DNA from: Candidatus Aenigmatarchaeota archaeon
GTDB taxonomy: Archaea > Aenigmatarchaeota > Aenigmatarchaeia > JACPZZ01
Reading direction: 5' to 3'
Assembly (NCBI GenBank): GCA_016195275.1
Contig: JACPZZ010000030.1
Coordinates: 1-33,471 of the forward strand
DNA length: 33,471 nt
The notes under the pieces are model-generated. The model was not told where the DNA came from. It searched no databases and saw only the letters and a list, made by a program, of their open reading frames with translations. Position numbers and translations under genes: made by a program. Shown in pieces: positions 7,901 to 16,121 of the stretch (positions within the stretch are counted from its first letter, which is position 1; each line of letters opens with the position of its first letter).

Positions 7901-8803
7901 TCAAACGTCTTTAATTTCCCCATGAAATCTTCCAATTTTTCGTAACCTTTCTTTTGCATATACGCTTTCAGAATCGGGGCCCTGCTGCATGAACACGCTG
8001 CCCGCCTGCACTGCGGACGCGCCCGCAAGAATAAATTCAAAAACGTCCGTGCCGGTATAAACGCCGCCGCAGCCTATGATAGGAATTTCAGGTAGAAGCT
8101 CGTGGAATTTATTTACATTGGCAAGAGCTGTATACTTCACATATTTTCCGCCCAAGCCGCCGAAGCCGCCCTTCGGTTTTATGACCACGCTTTCTTTTTC
8201 CGGATCGATAACCAGCGCATTGCCTATGGAATTTATGCACGTGGCAAAAGCTATCCTGTGTTTTTGCAGTATTTCCGCCATCTGCTCAAAATGGACGAAA
8301 TCAAAATAAGGGGATAGCTTCACACCAATCGGTTTTTTGCAGACCCTAACCACCTGTTTCAAAACTTCATCGCTCTGCTCAAAATCATAGCACACCTGCG
8401 GTTTTCCGGCTATGTTTGGGCATGACAAATTAAGTTCGATAAGATCCGCCTCAGAATCATTGAATGCGCTGACGATCTCAACATTGTCTTCAAGTTTCAG
8501 CCCGGAAACGCTCGCGACAACAGGCTTTCCGTGTTGCTTCAGGACCGAGGTAAAATTAACATACTCCCTGTAACCCAGATTTGGAAGCCCCATCGAGTTT
8601 ATGGAGCCTTCGGGCAGGTCGTAATACCTTGGCTCCGCATTTCCTGTTCTCGGATCAAGCGTGCAGGACTTCATTGTTATTGCGGAAGACGCGGATTTCG
8701 CTATGGCTTCAAGCTCTTCAAGCGTTACATCTTTTGGGCCTGCCGCATTGAAAACGCAGTTTTCCAATTCCACGCCTGCGATCTTGGCGGATATATCTGT
8801 CAT
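7901..8803 (-). CDS. pyrD: Dihydroorotate dehydrogenase, class 1A-like
   Basis: 300 aa FMN enzyme oxidising dihydroorotate to orotate. The sequence has SINSMGLPNLGY, then NLSCPNIAGKPQ (C128 in the catalytic-base position) followed by CYDFE, GVKLSPYFD, and the FMN phosphate region IIGCGGVYTGTDVFEFILAGA. The GKPQ..YDFE pattern and NSMGLPN are those of class 1A enzymes, which typically use fumarate, rather than the 1B form that needs PyrK. No pyrK is seen nearby. A TATA-like box lies about 32 bp upstream. Electron acceptor is inferred from class only. Confidence 0.92.
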   Translation of the reverse strand: MTDISAKIAGVELENCVFNAAGPKDVTLEELEAIAKSASSAITMKSCTLDPRTGNAEPRYYDLPEGSINSMGLPNLGYREYVNFTSVLKQHGKPVVASVSGLKLEDNVEIVSAFNDSEADLIELNLSCPNIAGKPQVCYDFEQSDEVLKQVVRVCKKPIGVKLSPYFDFVHFEQMAEILQKHRIAFATCINSIGNALVIDPEKESVVIKPKGGFGGLGGKYVKYTALANVNKFHELLPEIPIIGCGGVYTGTDVFEFILAGASAVQAGSVFMQQGPDSESVYAKERLRKIGRFHGEIKDV

Positions 8804-8830
8804 GTCAAAATTTAGCGTGGTTTTTTAAAT

Positions 8831-8838
8831 GTATAAAT
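8831..8838 (-). promoter_or_regulatory. TATA-like box for pyrD-pyrC
   Basis: The minus strand reads atttatac about 32 bp before the pyrD ATG. It shares a 129-bp intergenic region with the divergent pgk promoter. Confidence 0.45.
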
Positions 8839-8877
8839 CCGGTTTAACAACAGGAGAAAAAGTTGCAATACAGATAA

Positions 8878-8915
8878 ACTATTTATACCTGCGACTATAG
8901 GATAATGTAGGATAA
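8878..8915 (+). promoter_or_regulatory. pgk operon promoter with tandem TAGGATAA repeats
   Basis: A TATA-like element (ctatttatac, around 8879-8888) is followed by two exact copies of TAGGATAA at 8898-8905 and 8908-8915, spaced 10 bp start to start. They fall at about the expected transcription start, where a bound repressor would block initiation. Function is inferred. Confidence 0.45.
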
Positions 8916-8932
8916 CATACTACTGTGATGCT

Positions 8933-10126
8933 ATGGTTAACTTAACCGGGAAAAACGTCTTCGCCAAAGTGGACATGAACTCCTCTTTCGACGAGAAGAC
9001 GGGCTATTTCCGCGACATAGAAAAGATACTGCAAGCTGTTAAGACGATAAAATTTGCCTTTGAAAAAGGTGCGCGTTCCGTGATAGTCGCATCGCACCAG
9101 GGCGACCAGGGCAAGAACGAAACGCTAAAAAACCATGTCGTAGCCATTAAGCTCCACTTGCCGCACGTGGACATAAAATTCGCGGGCTTTCGGGCTTCTT
9201 CAGACATAACTGGCATGCTCGGCGGCAATGCTGTTGTTATTCTGGAAAACACCAGAAGCGACGAAGAGGAATGGAATTTTACTGATGTAAAAGAAACGAA
9301 AATGTACCGGATGATAAAACAAATCCCCAACCTGGCTTTTCTCAAAGACGACCCAGCTTCCCACAGAAAAGAATTGACAACATACCACATACCTAAAATG
9401 CTGCACGAAGAGGGCTGTGAAGTCGTCGCAGGCCCTGTTCTGCAGGAAGATATAGAACTTGCCGCCAAGGTCACCAAGATTCTGGAAGAAACGGACTCGT
9501 TTGCCATACTGGGCGGCAAAAAACTGCCCGACCAGCTCGAGATCTTGCCGCAAATGCTGAAAAAGTTCCCTCGCATGCGCGCGATGCTTGGCGGCCTGTT
9601 CTCGGTCTACGTGGAGCGGGCGCAGGGCAAAAACGTCGGAGAAAACGAAAAATTGTGGAAGGACGAAGAAAAGCTTCTCGAAGCTGCAAAATCAATGATA
9701 AACGAATTCAACGGCCGCATAATGCTGCCCTCGGATTATTGCATAAACAACGGTTTCGGTTGTGTGTGCGCGCCTGTTAGCGAGCTTGCCAATGGAAAGG
9801 TTATTGACATAGGGCCGGATACAATCTTGAAATACATGGAGACCATAAGCTCTGCAAAAAACGCAAGCATTCTAATCAACGGTGCAACAGGATTTTACGA
9901 GGCCGCGCCTTCAATAAACGAACCCGGGATGCGCGGCGCTGCTCACGTTTATTCTGAAGCGTTCGACGAAAAGCACGGTCACATTGTCATGGGCTTTGGC
10001 GGCGATTCGATGGTCGTGTTTAACCGCCTCGGATTTAAACCGCACGTCAACAGTTCTTCTGGAAAAGCTTTTTTCAAGCGCGTGATCTACGGACCTTACT
10101 ACGGCCTGGAGTGGTTGAAAAAATAA
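8933..10126 (+). CDS. pgk: Phosphoglycerate kinase, strongly diverged
   Basis: 397 aa, full PGK length. Family landmarks remain: KVDMNSSFDE (usual RVDxNVP), VASHQGDQG (usual SHLGRP), ILENTRSDEEE, AILGGKKLPDQ (nucleotide-side GGAKVxDK), VIDIGPDT, GATGFYE (usual GPMGVFE) and FGGDS (usual GGGDS). Several substrate-site positions differ from the norm, including the first arginine, the arginine in SHLGRP, and the glycine-rich C-terminal loop (SSSGKAF). Synteny with gap and tpiA supports the call. It is first in a four-gene gluconeogenic operon. Confidence 0.85.
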   Translation: MVNLTGKNVFAKVDMNSSFDEKTGYFRDIEKILQAVKTIKFAFEKGARSVIVASHQGDQGKNETLKNHVVAIKLHLPHVDIKFAGFRASSDITGMLGGNAVVILENTRSDEEEWNFTDVKETKMYRMIKQIPNLAFLKDDPASHRKELTTYHIPKMLHEEGCEVVAGPVLQEDIELAAKVTKILEETDSFAILGGKKLPDQLEILPQMLKKFPRMRAMLGGLFSVYVERAQGKNVGENEKLWKDEEKLLEAAKSMINEFNGRIMLPSDYCINNGFGCVCAPVSELANGKVIDIGPDTILKYMETISSAKNASILINGATGFYEAAPSINEPGMRGAAHVYSEAFDEKHGHIVMGFGGDSMVVFNRLGFKPHVNSSSGKAFFKRVIYGPYYGLEWLKK

Positions 10127-10141
10127 TTCGGGGGTATTGAA

Positions 10142-11173
10142 ATGATTTCGGTGTGCGTAAACGGTTACGGAACAATTGGAAAACGCGTAGCAGACGCTTT
10201 GGGCAGGCACCCTGAAATAAAACTTGTCGGAGTTTCAAAATTCACGCCTGACGCGGACGCGCGGATCGCATCGTCAAAAGGCATCAGGATTTTTGTTCCA
10301 AAGGAAAATCACGACGCTTTCGTGAAATTTGGCATTCAGCCAGCCGGCGACACCGAAGAAATGATCGACGTTTCCGAAATCATTATAGACGCTTCCCCTG
10401 ACAAAAAAGGGATCAAAAACAAGGAGGAAATATACGTTCCGAAAGGCAAGCGCGCGATATTCCAGGGCGGCGAAAAGGAGAACGTTGCCGAAGTAAGTTT
10501 CAATGCGCGCAGCAATTTCAACGCAGCCAAAAACAAAAATTACGTCCGCGTAGTCAGTTGTAACACAACAGGATTATGCAGGATTATAAAACCGATGCTG
10601 GAAAACCGTGACGACCTGGAAAGGATATCCGTTTCATTGATAAGGCGCGGTTCGGACCCGAACGATTCCAAAGGATCCGCATTAAACTCTGTCGAATGGG
10701 AATCCAATTCACATCACGCGCACGACGTGCAAACTGTGTTAGGTTCGCTTCCCATAACGACAACCGCTTTCAAGGCCCCGCAAACATTGATGCATGTTCA
10801 TTCCATATCAATGCGTTTCAAAGACGCTGCGCCGTCAAAACAGGACGTGGAAAATATCTACGCAAAAGAATCGCGTGTCGCTTTGCTTCGTACCGCGTCA
10901 TCGACAGCGGACATCATTGAAAAGGCCCGCGACCTGGGCTTCAGCAGGAACGATATCTTCCTGGTAAACCTGCACTCAAACACCATAGTATCCGACAAAA
11001 ACGAGCTATCAATGGCGATAACAGTCCCGCAGGAGTCGATAGTTACGCCTGAGGATGTTGATGCTGCTGTATCCATGTCCGGCTTGATGAACCAGGAAAA
11101 TTCCATGGAATTAACAAACAAGATCATGGGGCTCGGCAACATTAAGAGCAAATTGGAAGCCGCGTTCGGTTGA
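10142..11173 (+). CDS. gap: Glyceraldehyde-3-phosphate dehydrogenase, archaeal type II
   Basis: 343 aa. The N-terminal nucleotide fold starts VCVNGYGTIGKRVADAL, the catalytic cysteine is C140 in VSCNTTGLCR, and RRGSDPND and HHAHDV are characteristic of the archaeal phosphorylating NAD(P)-dependent enzyme. It interconverts 1,3-bisphosphoglycerate and glyceraldehyde-3-phosphate. It follows pgk by 15 bp with a G-rich ribosome-binding site. Confidence 0.95.
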   Translation: MISVCVNGYGTIGKRVADALGRHPEIKLVGVSKFTPDADARIASSKGIRIFVPKENHDAFVKFGIQPAGDTEEMIDVSEIIIDASPDKKGIKNKEEIYVPKGKRAIFQGGEKENVAEVSFNARSNFNAAKNKNYVRVVSCNTTGLCRIIKPMLENRDDLERISVSLIRRGSDPNDSKGSALNSVEWESNSHHAHDVQTVLGSLPITTTAFKAPQTLMHVHSISMRFKDAAPSKQDVENIYAKESRVALLRTASSTADIIEKARDLGFSRNDIFLVNLHSNTIVSDKNELSMAITVPQESIVTPEDVDAAVSMSGLMNQENSMELTNKIMGLGNIKSKLEAAFG

Positions 11174-11201
11174 AATAAATTAAGATGGGGTTGGTGTACG
11201 A

Positions 11202-12293
11202 ATGAAGACTACGATAACAGTGATAAAGGCTGACATAGGCTCTATAGGCGGGCACACAAGGCCGTCCGAAGAACTTTTGAACAGCGTGAAAAAATATGTC
11301 AGTGATGCTAAAACAGCAGGCCTGATAATTGACAGTTACGTCGGCTACGCAGGCGACGACATACATATCGTAACGACGCACACCAAAGGTGTGAACAACG
11401 CCGAAATACACAAATTGGCCTGGGACGCATTCAGCAAAAGCGTGGCTGTTGCGAAGGAGCAGGGTTTGTACGGCGCAGGCCAGGACTTGCTGGTAGATGC
11501 ATTCTCGGGAAATGTAAGAGGAATGGGGCCGGGCGTGGCGGAAATGGAATTTGACGAGCGCCCGAACGAGGCCTTTGCCGTGTTCGCGGCGGATAAAACA
11601 GAGCCGGGCGCGTTCAACTATCCCCTGTTTACAATGTTTTGCGACATAAAATCAAACACAGGCTTGTTGATTAACCCGTCGCTTGCGAGAGGCGTTGTAT
11701 TTACAATAATGGATGTGATGAAAAACCGTGTTGTCGAACTGGAAACGTGGAACCAGATGCCGGAAATTGCAGCGATTTTGATGTACCCCGGCCGCTACGT
11801 CGTTGAGTCGGTGAAAACAAAGGACGGCGAACCGATCGTGTCCGCAACAACCGACCGTTTGCACAACATCAAAGGGACTTATGTGGGCAAGGATGACCCG
11901 GCCATGGTCATAAGGTTGCAAAAAACGTTTCCCGCTACAGAGGAGGTATGCTACGCATTCAAGGACGCGCACTTTGTTGCCGGCGACACGCGCGGATCCC
12001 ATCATATGACACTGATGCCGGTTAGGATAAACACGACCGCAACGTCCTACTTTTGCAATCCGCTCGTGTCCGCATTGCTGTTTAGTTCGCACAACGGGAA
12101 ATTAACAGGCCCAATCGACGGCTTCGAAGGATCTAACTGGGATTTGGTAAGGCAGAAAGCTGCGGAAAAGTCGGAAGGCATGCGCGCGCAGGGCTTCGTG
12201 CACCCGGCAACGCTGATCCCCGAAGAGCTGGAATACAACCAGGGCTACCAGGAGATAATGGGCCGCATAGAAAAATTATTCAGGCAGCGTTAA
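11202..12293 (+). CDS. Bifunctional fructose-1,6-bisphosphate aldolase/phosphatase (FBPA/P)
   Basis: 363 aa. The archaeal gluconeogenic enzyme that condenses DHAP with glyceraldehyde-3-phosphate and then dephosphorylates the product to fructose-6-phosphate. Visible signatures are IKADIGSIGGH near the N-terminus (metal and substrate site), GDDIHIV, and Y227/K230 in GTYVGKDDP, matching the family's Schiff-base lysine region. AGDTRGSHHMTLMPV and the C-terminal PATLIPEELEY are also typical. Because the reaction is effectively one-way, its place between gap and tpiA marks the operon as gluconeogenic. Confidence 0.95.
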   Translation: MKTTITVIKADIGSIGGHTRPSEELLNSVKKYVSDAKTAGLIIDSYVGYAGDDIHIVTTHTKGVNNAEIHKLAWDAFSKSVAVAKEQGLYGAGQDLLVDAFSGNVRGMGPGVAEMEFDERPNEAFAVFAADKTEPGAFNYPLFTMFCDIKSNTGLLINPSLARGVVFTIMDVMKNRVVELETWNQMPEIAAILMYPGRYVVESVKTKDGEPIVSATTDRLHNIKGTYVGKDDPAMVIRLQKTFPATEEVCYAFKDAHFVAGDTRGSHHMTLMPVRINTTATSYFCNPLVSALLFSSHNGKLTGPIDGFEGSNWDLVRQKAAEKSEGMRAQGFVHPATLIPEELEYNQGYQEIMGRIEKLFRQR

Positions 12294-12295
12294 AG

Positions 12296-12955
12296 ATGTC
12301 CATTTTCGTGATAAACTTTAAATCGTACCAGGAAATGCTCGGCGAAAGCGGAAGAAAACTTGCAGAACACTCAAAAAAAATCTCCTCTGGCCTTGGCGTG
12401 AATATTGTAATCGCGCCGGCGTTTACAGACATAAGGTTTTTATCAGGCATCGTTCCTGTAATAGCGCAGCACATAGACAGCGCGGAGCCGGGCGCGCACA
12501 CCGGTTCAATAACAGCGGAATCGGTTAAAATGGCCGGTGCAATAGGAACCATTATCAACCATTCCGAAAGGAAACTCAGTTTTGAGGACATTGAACTGTG
12601 CATTGCGCGGGCAAAGAAAAACGATCTTATGACGATTTGCTGCGCCGATTCGCCGGAAACTGCAGCTTCAATCGCCAAGTTAGGGCCGGACTATGTTCTT
12701 ATAGAACCGCCGGAACTGATAGGAACCGTGAATTCTGTTTCAAAAACAAGTCCGGAAATAATAAAACGCACTGTAGAGCTTGTGAAATCCGCAAACCAGA
12801 ATGTCGGTGTAATCTGCGGAGCCGGCGTTTCAACAGGCGAAGACGCGCGCATAGCGAAATCGCTGGGTGCAATAGGCGTTGCCGCCGCATCGGCCGTTGC
12901 GAAATCAAAAACGCCCAAGCGTGTGATAGAAGACGTAGCAAGCGGTTTAGTTTAA
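12296..12955 (+). CDS. tpiA: Triosephosphate isomerase, archaeal type
   Basis: 219 aa, the short archaeal form. Active-site residues are N7/K9 (VINFKSY), H89 (IINHSERK) and E137 (LIEPPELIG). The phosphate-gripping segment GAGVSTGEDA and the final AAASAVAKSK are present. It starts two bases after the FBPA/P stop and is last in the operon, convergent with pyrE, overlapping it by 4 bp. Confidence 0.95.
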   Translation: MSIFVINFKSYQEMLGESGRKLAEHSKKISSGLGVNIVIAPAFTDIRFLSGIVPVIAQHIDSAEPGAHTGSITAESVKMAGAIGTIINHSERKLSFEDIELCIARAKKNDLMTICCADSPETAASIAKLGPDYVLIEPPELIGTVNSVSKTSPEIIKRTVELVKSANQNVGVICGAGVSTGEDARIAKSLGAIGVAAASAVAKSKTPKRVIEDVASGLV

Positions 12956-13668
12956 CTAGCCAGTTTTACAGCCCCGTATTTTTCATAATACTCAACCCAT
13001 AGCCTCTTGTTTTCTGCGCTGACCTTGTCTTTCATGACTTCGAATATATCGCTCATTTTTATTATCGGGAAAACGTTTATTCCGTAATCCCTTGCCATCA
13101 TTTCAGAAGCGCTTAAATCCTGCACATCCACGGCATCGCCCATTTTTTCCTGGCGGTCAACAGCTATGACCATGCCCGCTATTTTGTAATCGCCAAGCGC
13201 TTTCAGCTTCTCTATCGCTTCTGTTTTCGTTTCTCCGGTAGTTATCACGTCATCCACAACCAGTATCCTGCTGCCGGGTTTGAAATGGCTGGCACCGATG
13301 ATTATCTGGTCAGCCTTCTTGTCCCCATACGCTTTCATTTCCTTCCTGTCATAGATAAGCCGCCTATTGATGCCGTATAACTCACTTAACCCCTCGCAGG
13401 CTAGCGCAGCGAGTGTTATTCCCCTGTAGGCAAGGCCGAACACGAAATCAAAATCTTCGATTCTCCCTTCTTTCAGGAGTTCCATTATTTTTTGCGCAAA
13501 CGCTGTTTTTATCTTATTCAGGGATTTTCCGTCAGTCAGGTGTCCCATGTTCACATAATTCGGAGACTTGCGGCCCATTTTGAAAACGAAAAGGTCGCCT
13601 TTTCCCCTGGAAAATTTTATCGCACCTTCAGATGTTAAGAATTTTACAAAATCCTCCTCAAGGCTCAT
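12952..13668 (-). CDS. pyrE: Orotate phosphoribosyltransferase
   Basis: 238 aa. Transfers PRPP to orotate to give OMP. The PRPP-binding motif RILVVDDVITTGETKTEAI and the flexible-loop sequence YDRKEMKAYGDKK are clear. The protein resembles the longer bacterial/eukaryotic type of OPRTase more than the shorter form common in archaea. Its ATG overlaps the prs stop by 4 bp (ATGA), so the two are probably translationally coupled. Confidence 0.93.
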   Translation of the reverse strand: MSLEEDFVKFLTSEGAIKFSRGKGDLFVFKMGRKSPNYVNMGHLTDGKSLNKIKTAFAQKIMELLKEGRIEDFDFVFGLAYRGITLAALACEGLSELYGINRRLIYDRKEMKAYGDKKADQIIIGASHFKPGSRILVVDDVITTGETKTEAIEKLKALGDYKIAGMVIAVDRQEKMGDAVDVQDLSASEMMARDYGINVFPIIKMSDIFEVMKDKVSAENKRLWVEYYEKYGAVKLAS

Positions 13669-14588
13669 GCCATGACCCTCCTGTTGATTTCCTCAGCTAT
13701 CAAAGATGAGATTGACACGCTGCTGACAGGCGTTTCTATAGAATCGCTTACAACAACCGCGTCTGTTTTGTTCCTCAGTATCTCAAGCGAGTTGCCGTTA
13801 AAAAGCCCGTGCGTCGCCGCAACAGCTATGCTTTTTGCGCCTTCTGCCCTGACTTTATCCACGGCCTTGACCATTGTGGAACCGGACGCTATCATGTCGT
13901 CCATGATTATTACCCTCTTGTCTTTAAAGTTGACATCGCTCCTGATTTCGCTGACTGCGTACTCCTTTTTGCGACCCGGACACCTGCATTCTGTTTCCGG
14001 TTTCCCGCAGTCAGGGCAAACCTTGTTCTTTGTCATGAATAAAGATTTACCGGTCGCGTATTGTATCATTTCAGACGATCCCATGTCCGGCCCGATGACA
14101 ATTGCTTCGCCGATTTTACCGCTTAAAGAGTCCAGCAAAATCCTGGCCGCCGACACATTAACCCCGTCCATGCCATGCAAGGTGAATTTTCCAGCTTTTC
14201 TATGGAAATGTGCGTCAGCCGTTATTAAAAACGAGATGCCCGAGGTCCTGAGCAGCTTCATCACAACCTCGAGGCTTGACGCTCCCCCATTCTGGAAAAC
14301 CTTATCCTGCCTTGAGTAGGCCAGATAAGGAATTACAGCAGAAAGGTTCTGCGCGCCTTTCCGGATCGCGGCGTCCGCAAGCAGCATAATCTCCATCAGG
14401 GAATCGTTTTGATTGGGATAACAAGTCTGCACGATTATGGCGTTTTCTCCGGCAAGCTCGTTGTCGATTCTGATATAGGTCTCCCCGTCCTGGAATTTTT
14501 TTGCATGCGCTTCTGCGACACGGCAGCCTGATGCCTGCGCTATGCGCGCCGCAAGTTTTGTTGAGTTGGAGCCGGGTATAACTATCAT
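13665..14588 (-). CDS. prs: Ribose-phosphate pyrophosphokinase (PRPP synthase) with Cys-rich insertion
   Basis: 307 aa. Makes PRPP from ribose-5-phosphate and ATP. Motifs include DGETYIRI, LMEIMLLADAAIRKGA, PYLAYSRQDK (ATP site), ADAHFHRKAG, IGPDMGS and the PRPP loop IIMDDMIASGSTM. Between IGPDMGS and that loop lies an added segment with four cysteines, C191, C194, C201 and C203 (CPDCGKPETECRC), which looks like a small metal site and which I do not know from standard PRPP synthases. It directly precedes pyrE, its likely user. Confidence 0.92.
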   Translation of the reverse strand: MIVIPGSNSTKLAARIAQASGCRVAEAHAKKFQDGETYIRIDNELAGENAIIVQTCYPNQNDSLMEIMLLADAAIRKGAQNLSAVIPYLAYSRQDKVFQNGGASSLEVVMKLLRTSGISFLITADAHFHRKAGKFTLHGMDGVNVSAARILLDSLSGKIGEAIVIGPDMGSSEMIQYATGKSLFMTKNKVCPDCGKPETECRCPGRKKEYAVSEIRSDVNFKDKRVIIMDDMIASGSTMVKAVDKVRAEGAKSIAVAATHGLFNGNSLEILRNKTDAVVVSDSIETPVSSVSISSLIAEEINRRVMA

Positions 14589-15379
14589 GCTGTTCCCGCC
14601 TTTCCCAGCATTTCATTATAATTTTTAAGCCTGCTTTTTACATCGTCCGAGAATATGACATCCCTTCCAAGGCTAACCAGCGGGTTTTCTGCCGGTTTTA
14701 TTTTTTCTATTTCGCCGCCTTGCGGGCCGAGTCCCTGCAAAAGGAACACTTTATCGTTTCCGGCCAGTCTCTGCACATTGGATATGTGCTCAGCCTTCAC
14801 AAAATTCGTAATGCCCACAACGCAGCCGTCCGCTCCTGTTGTTTTCACCTCTTTCGCTATACGCAGATAATATTCCTCGCCGTCCAATTTTGACAATATC
14901 GTCTTTTCCGCCTCCGGGTTTGACATTACAGTCAGCACTATGACTCCTAGACCCTTCCGGTGCGCATAGCTTGTGGTTTGCGCGGTGTTGCCTGCGAAAG
15001 GTGAGAATGTGAAAGCGTCGAACCCCATTTTTGATATCCAGCTTATCGCAGCCTCGTTGGTAGAGCCTATGTCCGACAGCTTGTGGTCCAAAATCGCCAG
15101 CAACCCGTGGTTTTTTGCGGCCTTGGAGATCTTTGCAAGTATTTTGGTATCGTTTAGGAAATATTGCGTATTCGGTTTTATGGAACAGCAGAGGTCAGAA
15201 ACTTTTTCTATAAGATCAAGTGAGAAATTTAGTATTGTTTCCGAATCGCTTTCCGACAGGAAATTTTTTGGTATCGTGTGGCTGCTGCGGTGCCATGGCA
15301 GGGCAGGATCCAGATTAATGTTTATTATGCTGCCCTTTTCGTCGGACGCTTTCCGATATTTTTCAAGAAACGTTTCCAT
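14585..15379 (-). CDS. pyrF: Orotidine-5'-phosphate decarboxylase
   Basis: 264 aa from the ATG at 15379. Decarboxylates OMP to UMP. The catalytic DHKLSD motif (D98, K100, D103) and SIKPNTQYF are present, and the layout (FSPFAGNTAQ, then a C-terminal GLGPQGGE) resembles the longer type-2 OMP decarboxylases rather than the short archaeal form. An alternative start at 15403 would deepen the overlap with rpiA. The stop overlaps the prs start (ATGA). Confidence 0.92.
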   Translation of the reverse strand: METFLEKYRKASDEKGSIININLDPALPWHRSSHTIPKNFLSESDSETILNFSLDLIEKVSDLCCSIKPNTQYFLNDTKILAKISKAAKNHGLLAILDHKLSDIGSTNEAAISWISKMGFDAFTFSPFAGNTAQTTSYAHRKGLGVIVLTVMSNPEAEKTILSKLDGEEYYLRIAKEVKTTGADGCVVGITNFVKAEHISNVQRLAGNDKVFLLQGLGPQGGEIEKIKPAENPLVSLGRDVIFSDDVKSRLKNYNEMLGKAGTA

Positions 15380-16082
15380 GATTAATCGCCTCATAGTGCG
15401 CATTTTTGGGTCTAAGGTGCATTACGCCTCTCTTTGTTCCTATTATGGCATGGCTTGCCATTAATATGAAAAGCCCTGTTTCCAGTACGCCGCTGGTTTT
15501 CTTCAGCCTCCTTTCCGCGTAGCTAAGGTCTGTTTTCCCTGTGTTCAGGTCCAGTATGAAATTTCCGCTATCCGTGATAAAAGGCTTTCCGTTCACATTC
15601 CTGAGCGCGGGCTTGAAATCCTTCAGGGCGTCAATTATGCCGGGATAGCTGTCTTTTGATATTTCTATGGGCAGGATTCCTTTTTTCCCCAGGCGTTTCA
15701 CCATTTTCGATTCGTCCGCTATTACGACAAAGATGCCCGCTTTCGACGCGACAACCTTTTCACGCAGCAATGCACCGCCGTATCCTTTTATCAGGTTTAA
15801 TTCCGGATCGATCTCGTCCGCGCCGTCTATTGCGATGTCTATTTTCTCCGCCTTTTCCGCAGGCAAAACCTTTAAACCCTGCTCTTTAGCAAGTTTTTTT
15901 GTTTCCCGCGAAGTGGGTATTCCAAAAAATTCCAGGCCGTTCTTGGCCCTTCTTCCAAGCTCTTCGAGTAAAAATTTGCATGTGCTTCCTGACCCTAGGC
16001 CTGCAATCTGCCCGCTCTGCACAAGCTTCGCAGCCTCGATCGCAGCCATTTTTTTCAGGGCATCCGAATCTGAACCACGCAT
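15363..16082 (-). CDS. rpiA: Ribose-5-phosphate isomerase A
   Basis: 239 aa. Converts ribulose-5-phosphate to ribose-5-phosphate. Signature segments are AGLGSGSTCKFLL, IDIAIDGADEID and LIKGYGGALLREKVVA; MHLRPKNAHYEA lies near the C-terminus. GAGG eight bases before the ATG is a likely ribosome-binding site. It starts about 20 bp beyond the hairpin of the TnpB element and feeds R5P to the downstream prs product. Its C-terminal end overlaps the pyrF start by 17 bp. Confidence 0.95.
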   Translation of the reverse strand: MRGSDSDALKKMAAIEAAKLVQSGQIAGLGSGSTCKFLLEELGRRAKNGLEFFGIPTSRETKKLAKEQGLKVLPAEKAEKIDIAIDGADEIDPELNLIKGYGGALLREKVVASKAGIFVVIADESKMVKRLGKKGILPIEISKDSYPGIIDALKDFKPALRNVNGKPFITDSGNFILDLNTGKTDLSYAERRLKKTSGVLETGLFILMASHAIIGTKRGVMHLRPKNAHYEAINHGNVS

Positions 16083-16101
16083 AGTAAGGCCTCGTCAACT
16101 A

Positions 16102-16121
16102 CCACCTAACAAGTTAGGTGG
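16102..16121 (-). ncRNA. Right-end hairpin / probable reRNA (omega RNA) core of the TnpB element
   Basis: CCACCTAAC-AA-GTTAGGTGG is a perfect 9-bp stem at the 3' end of tnpB, including its stop codon. IS200/IS605-type elements end with such hairpins, and TnpB guide RNAs come from this end. By that rule the guide would read from about 16101 downward, through the ribosome-binding site and start of rpiA. Only the hairpin is directly seen. Confidence 0.6.

Noticed and set aside
9004-9576. A 190-codon minus-strand frame inside pgk
   Set aside because: Serine-rich shadow typical of antisense to a coding region; no motif.
13672-14319. A 215-codon plus-strand frame
   Set aside because: Antisense shadow of prs, whose motifs and operon overlap are clear.
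16102-16121. The hairpin as a transcription terminator
   Set aside because: It overlaps the tnpB coding end, lacks a T-tract, and matches the expected right end of an IS605-type element.
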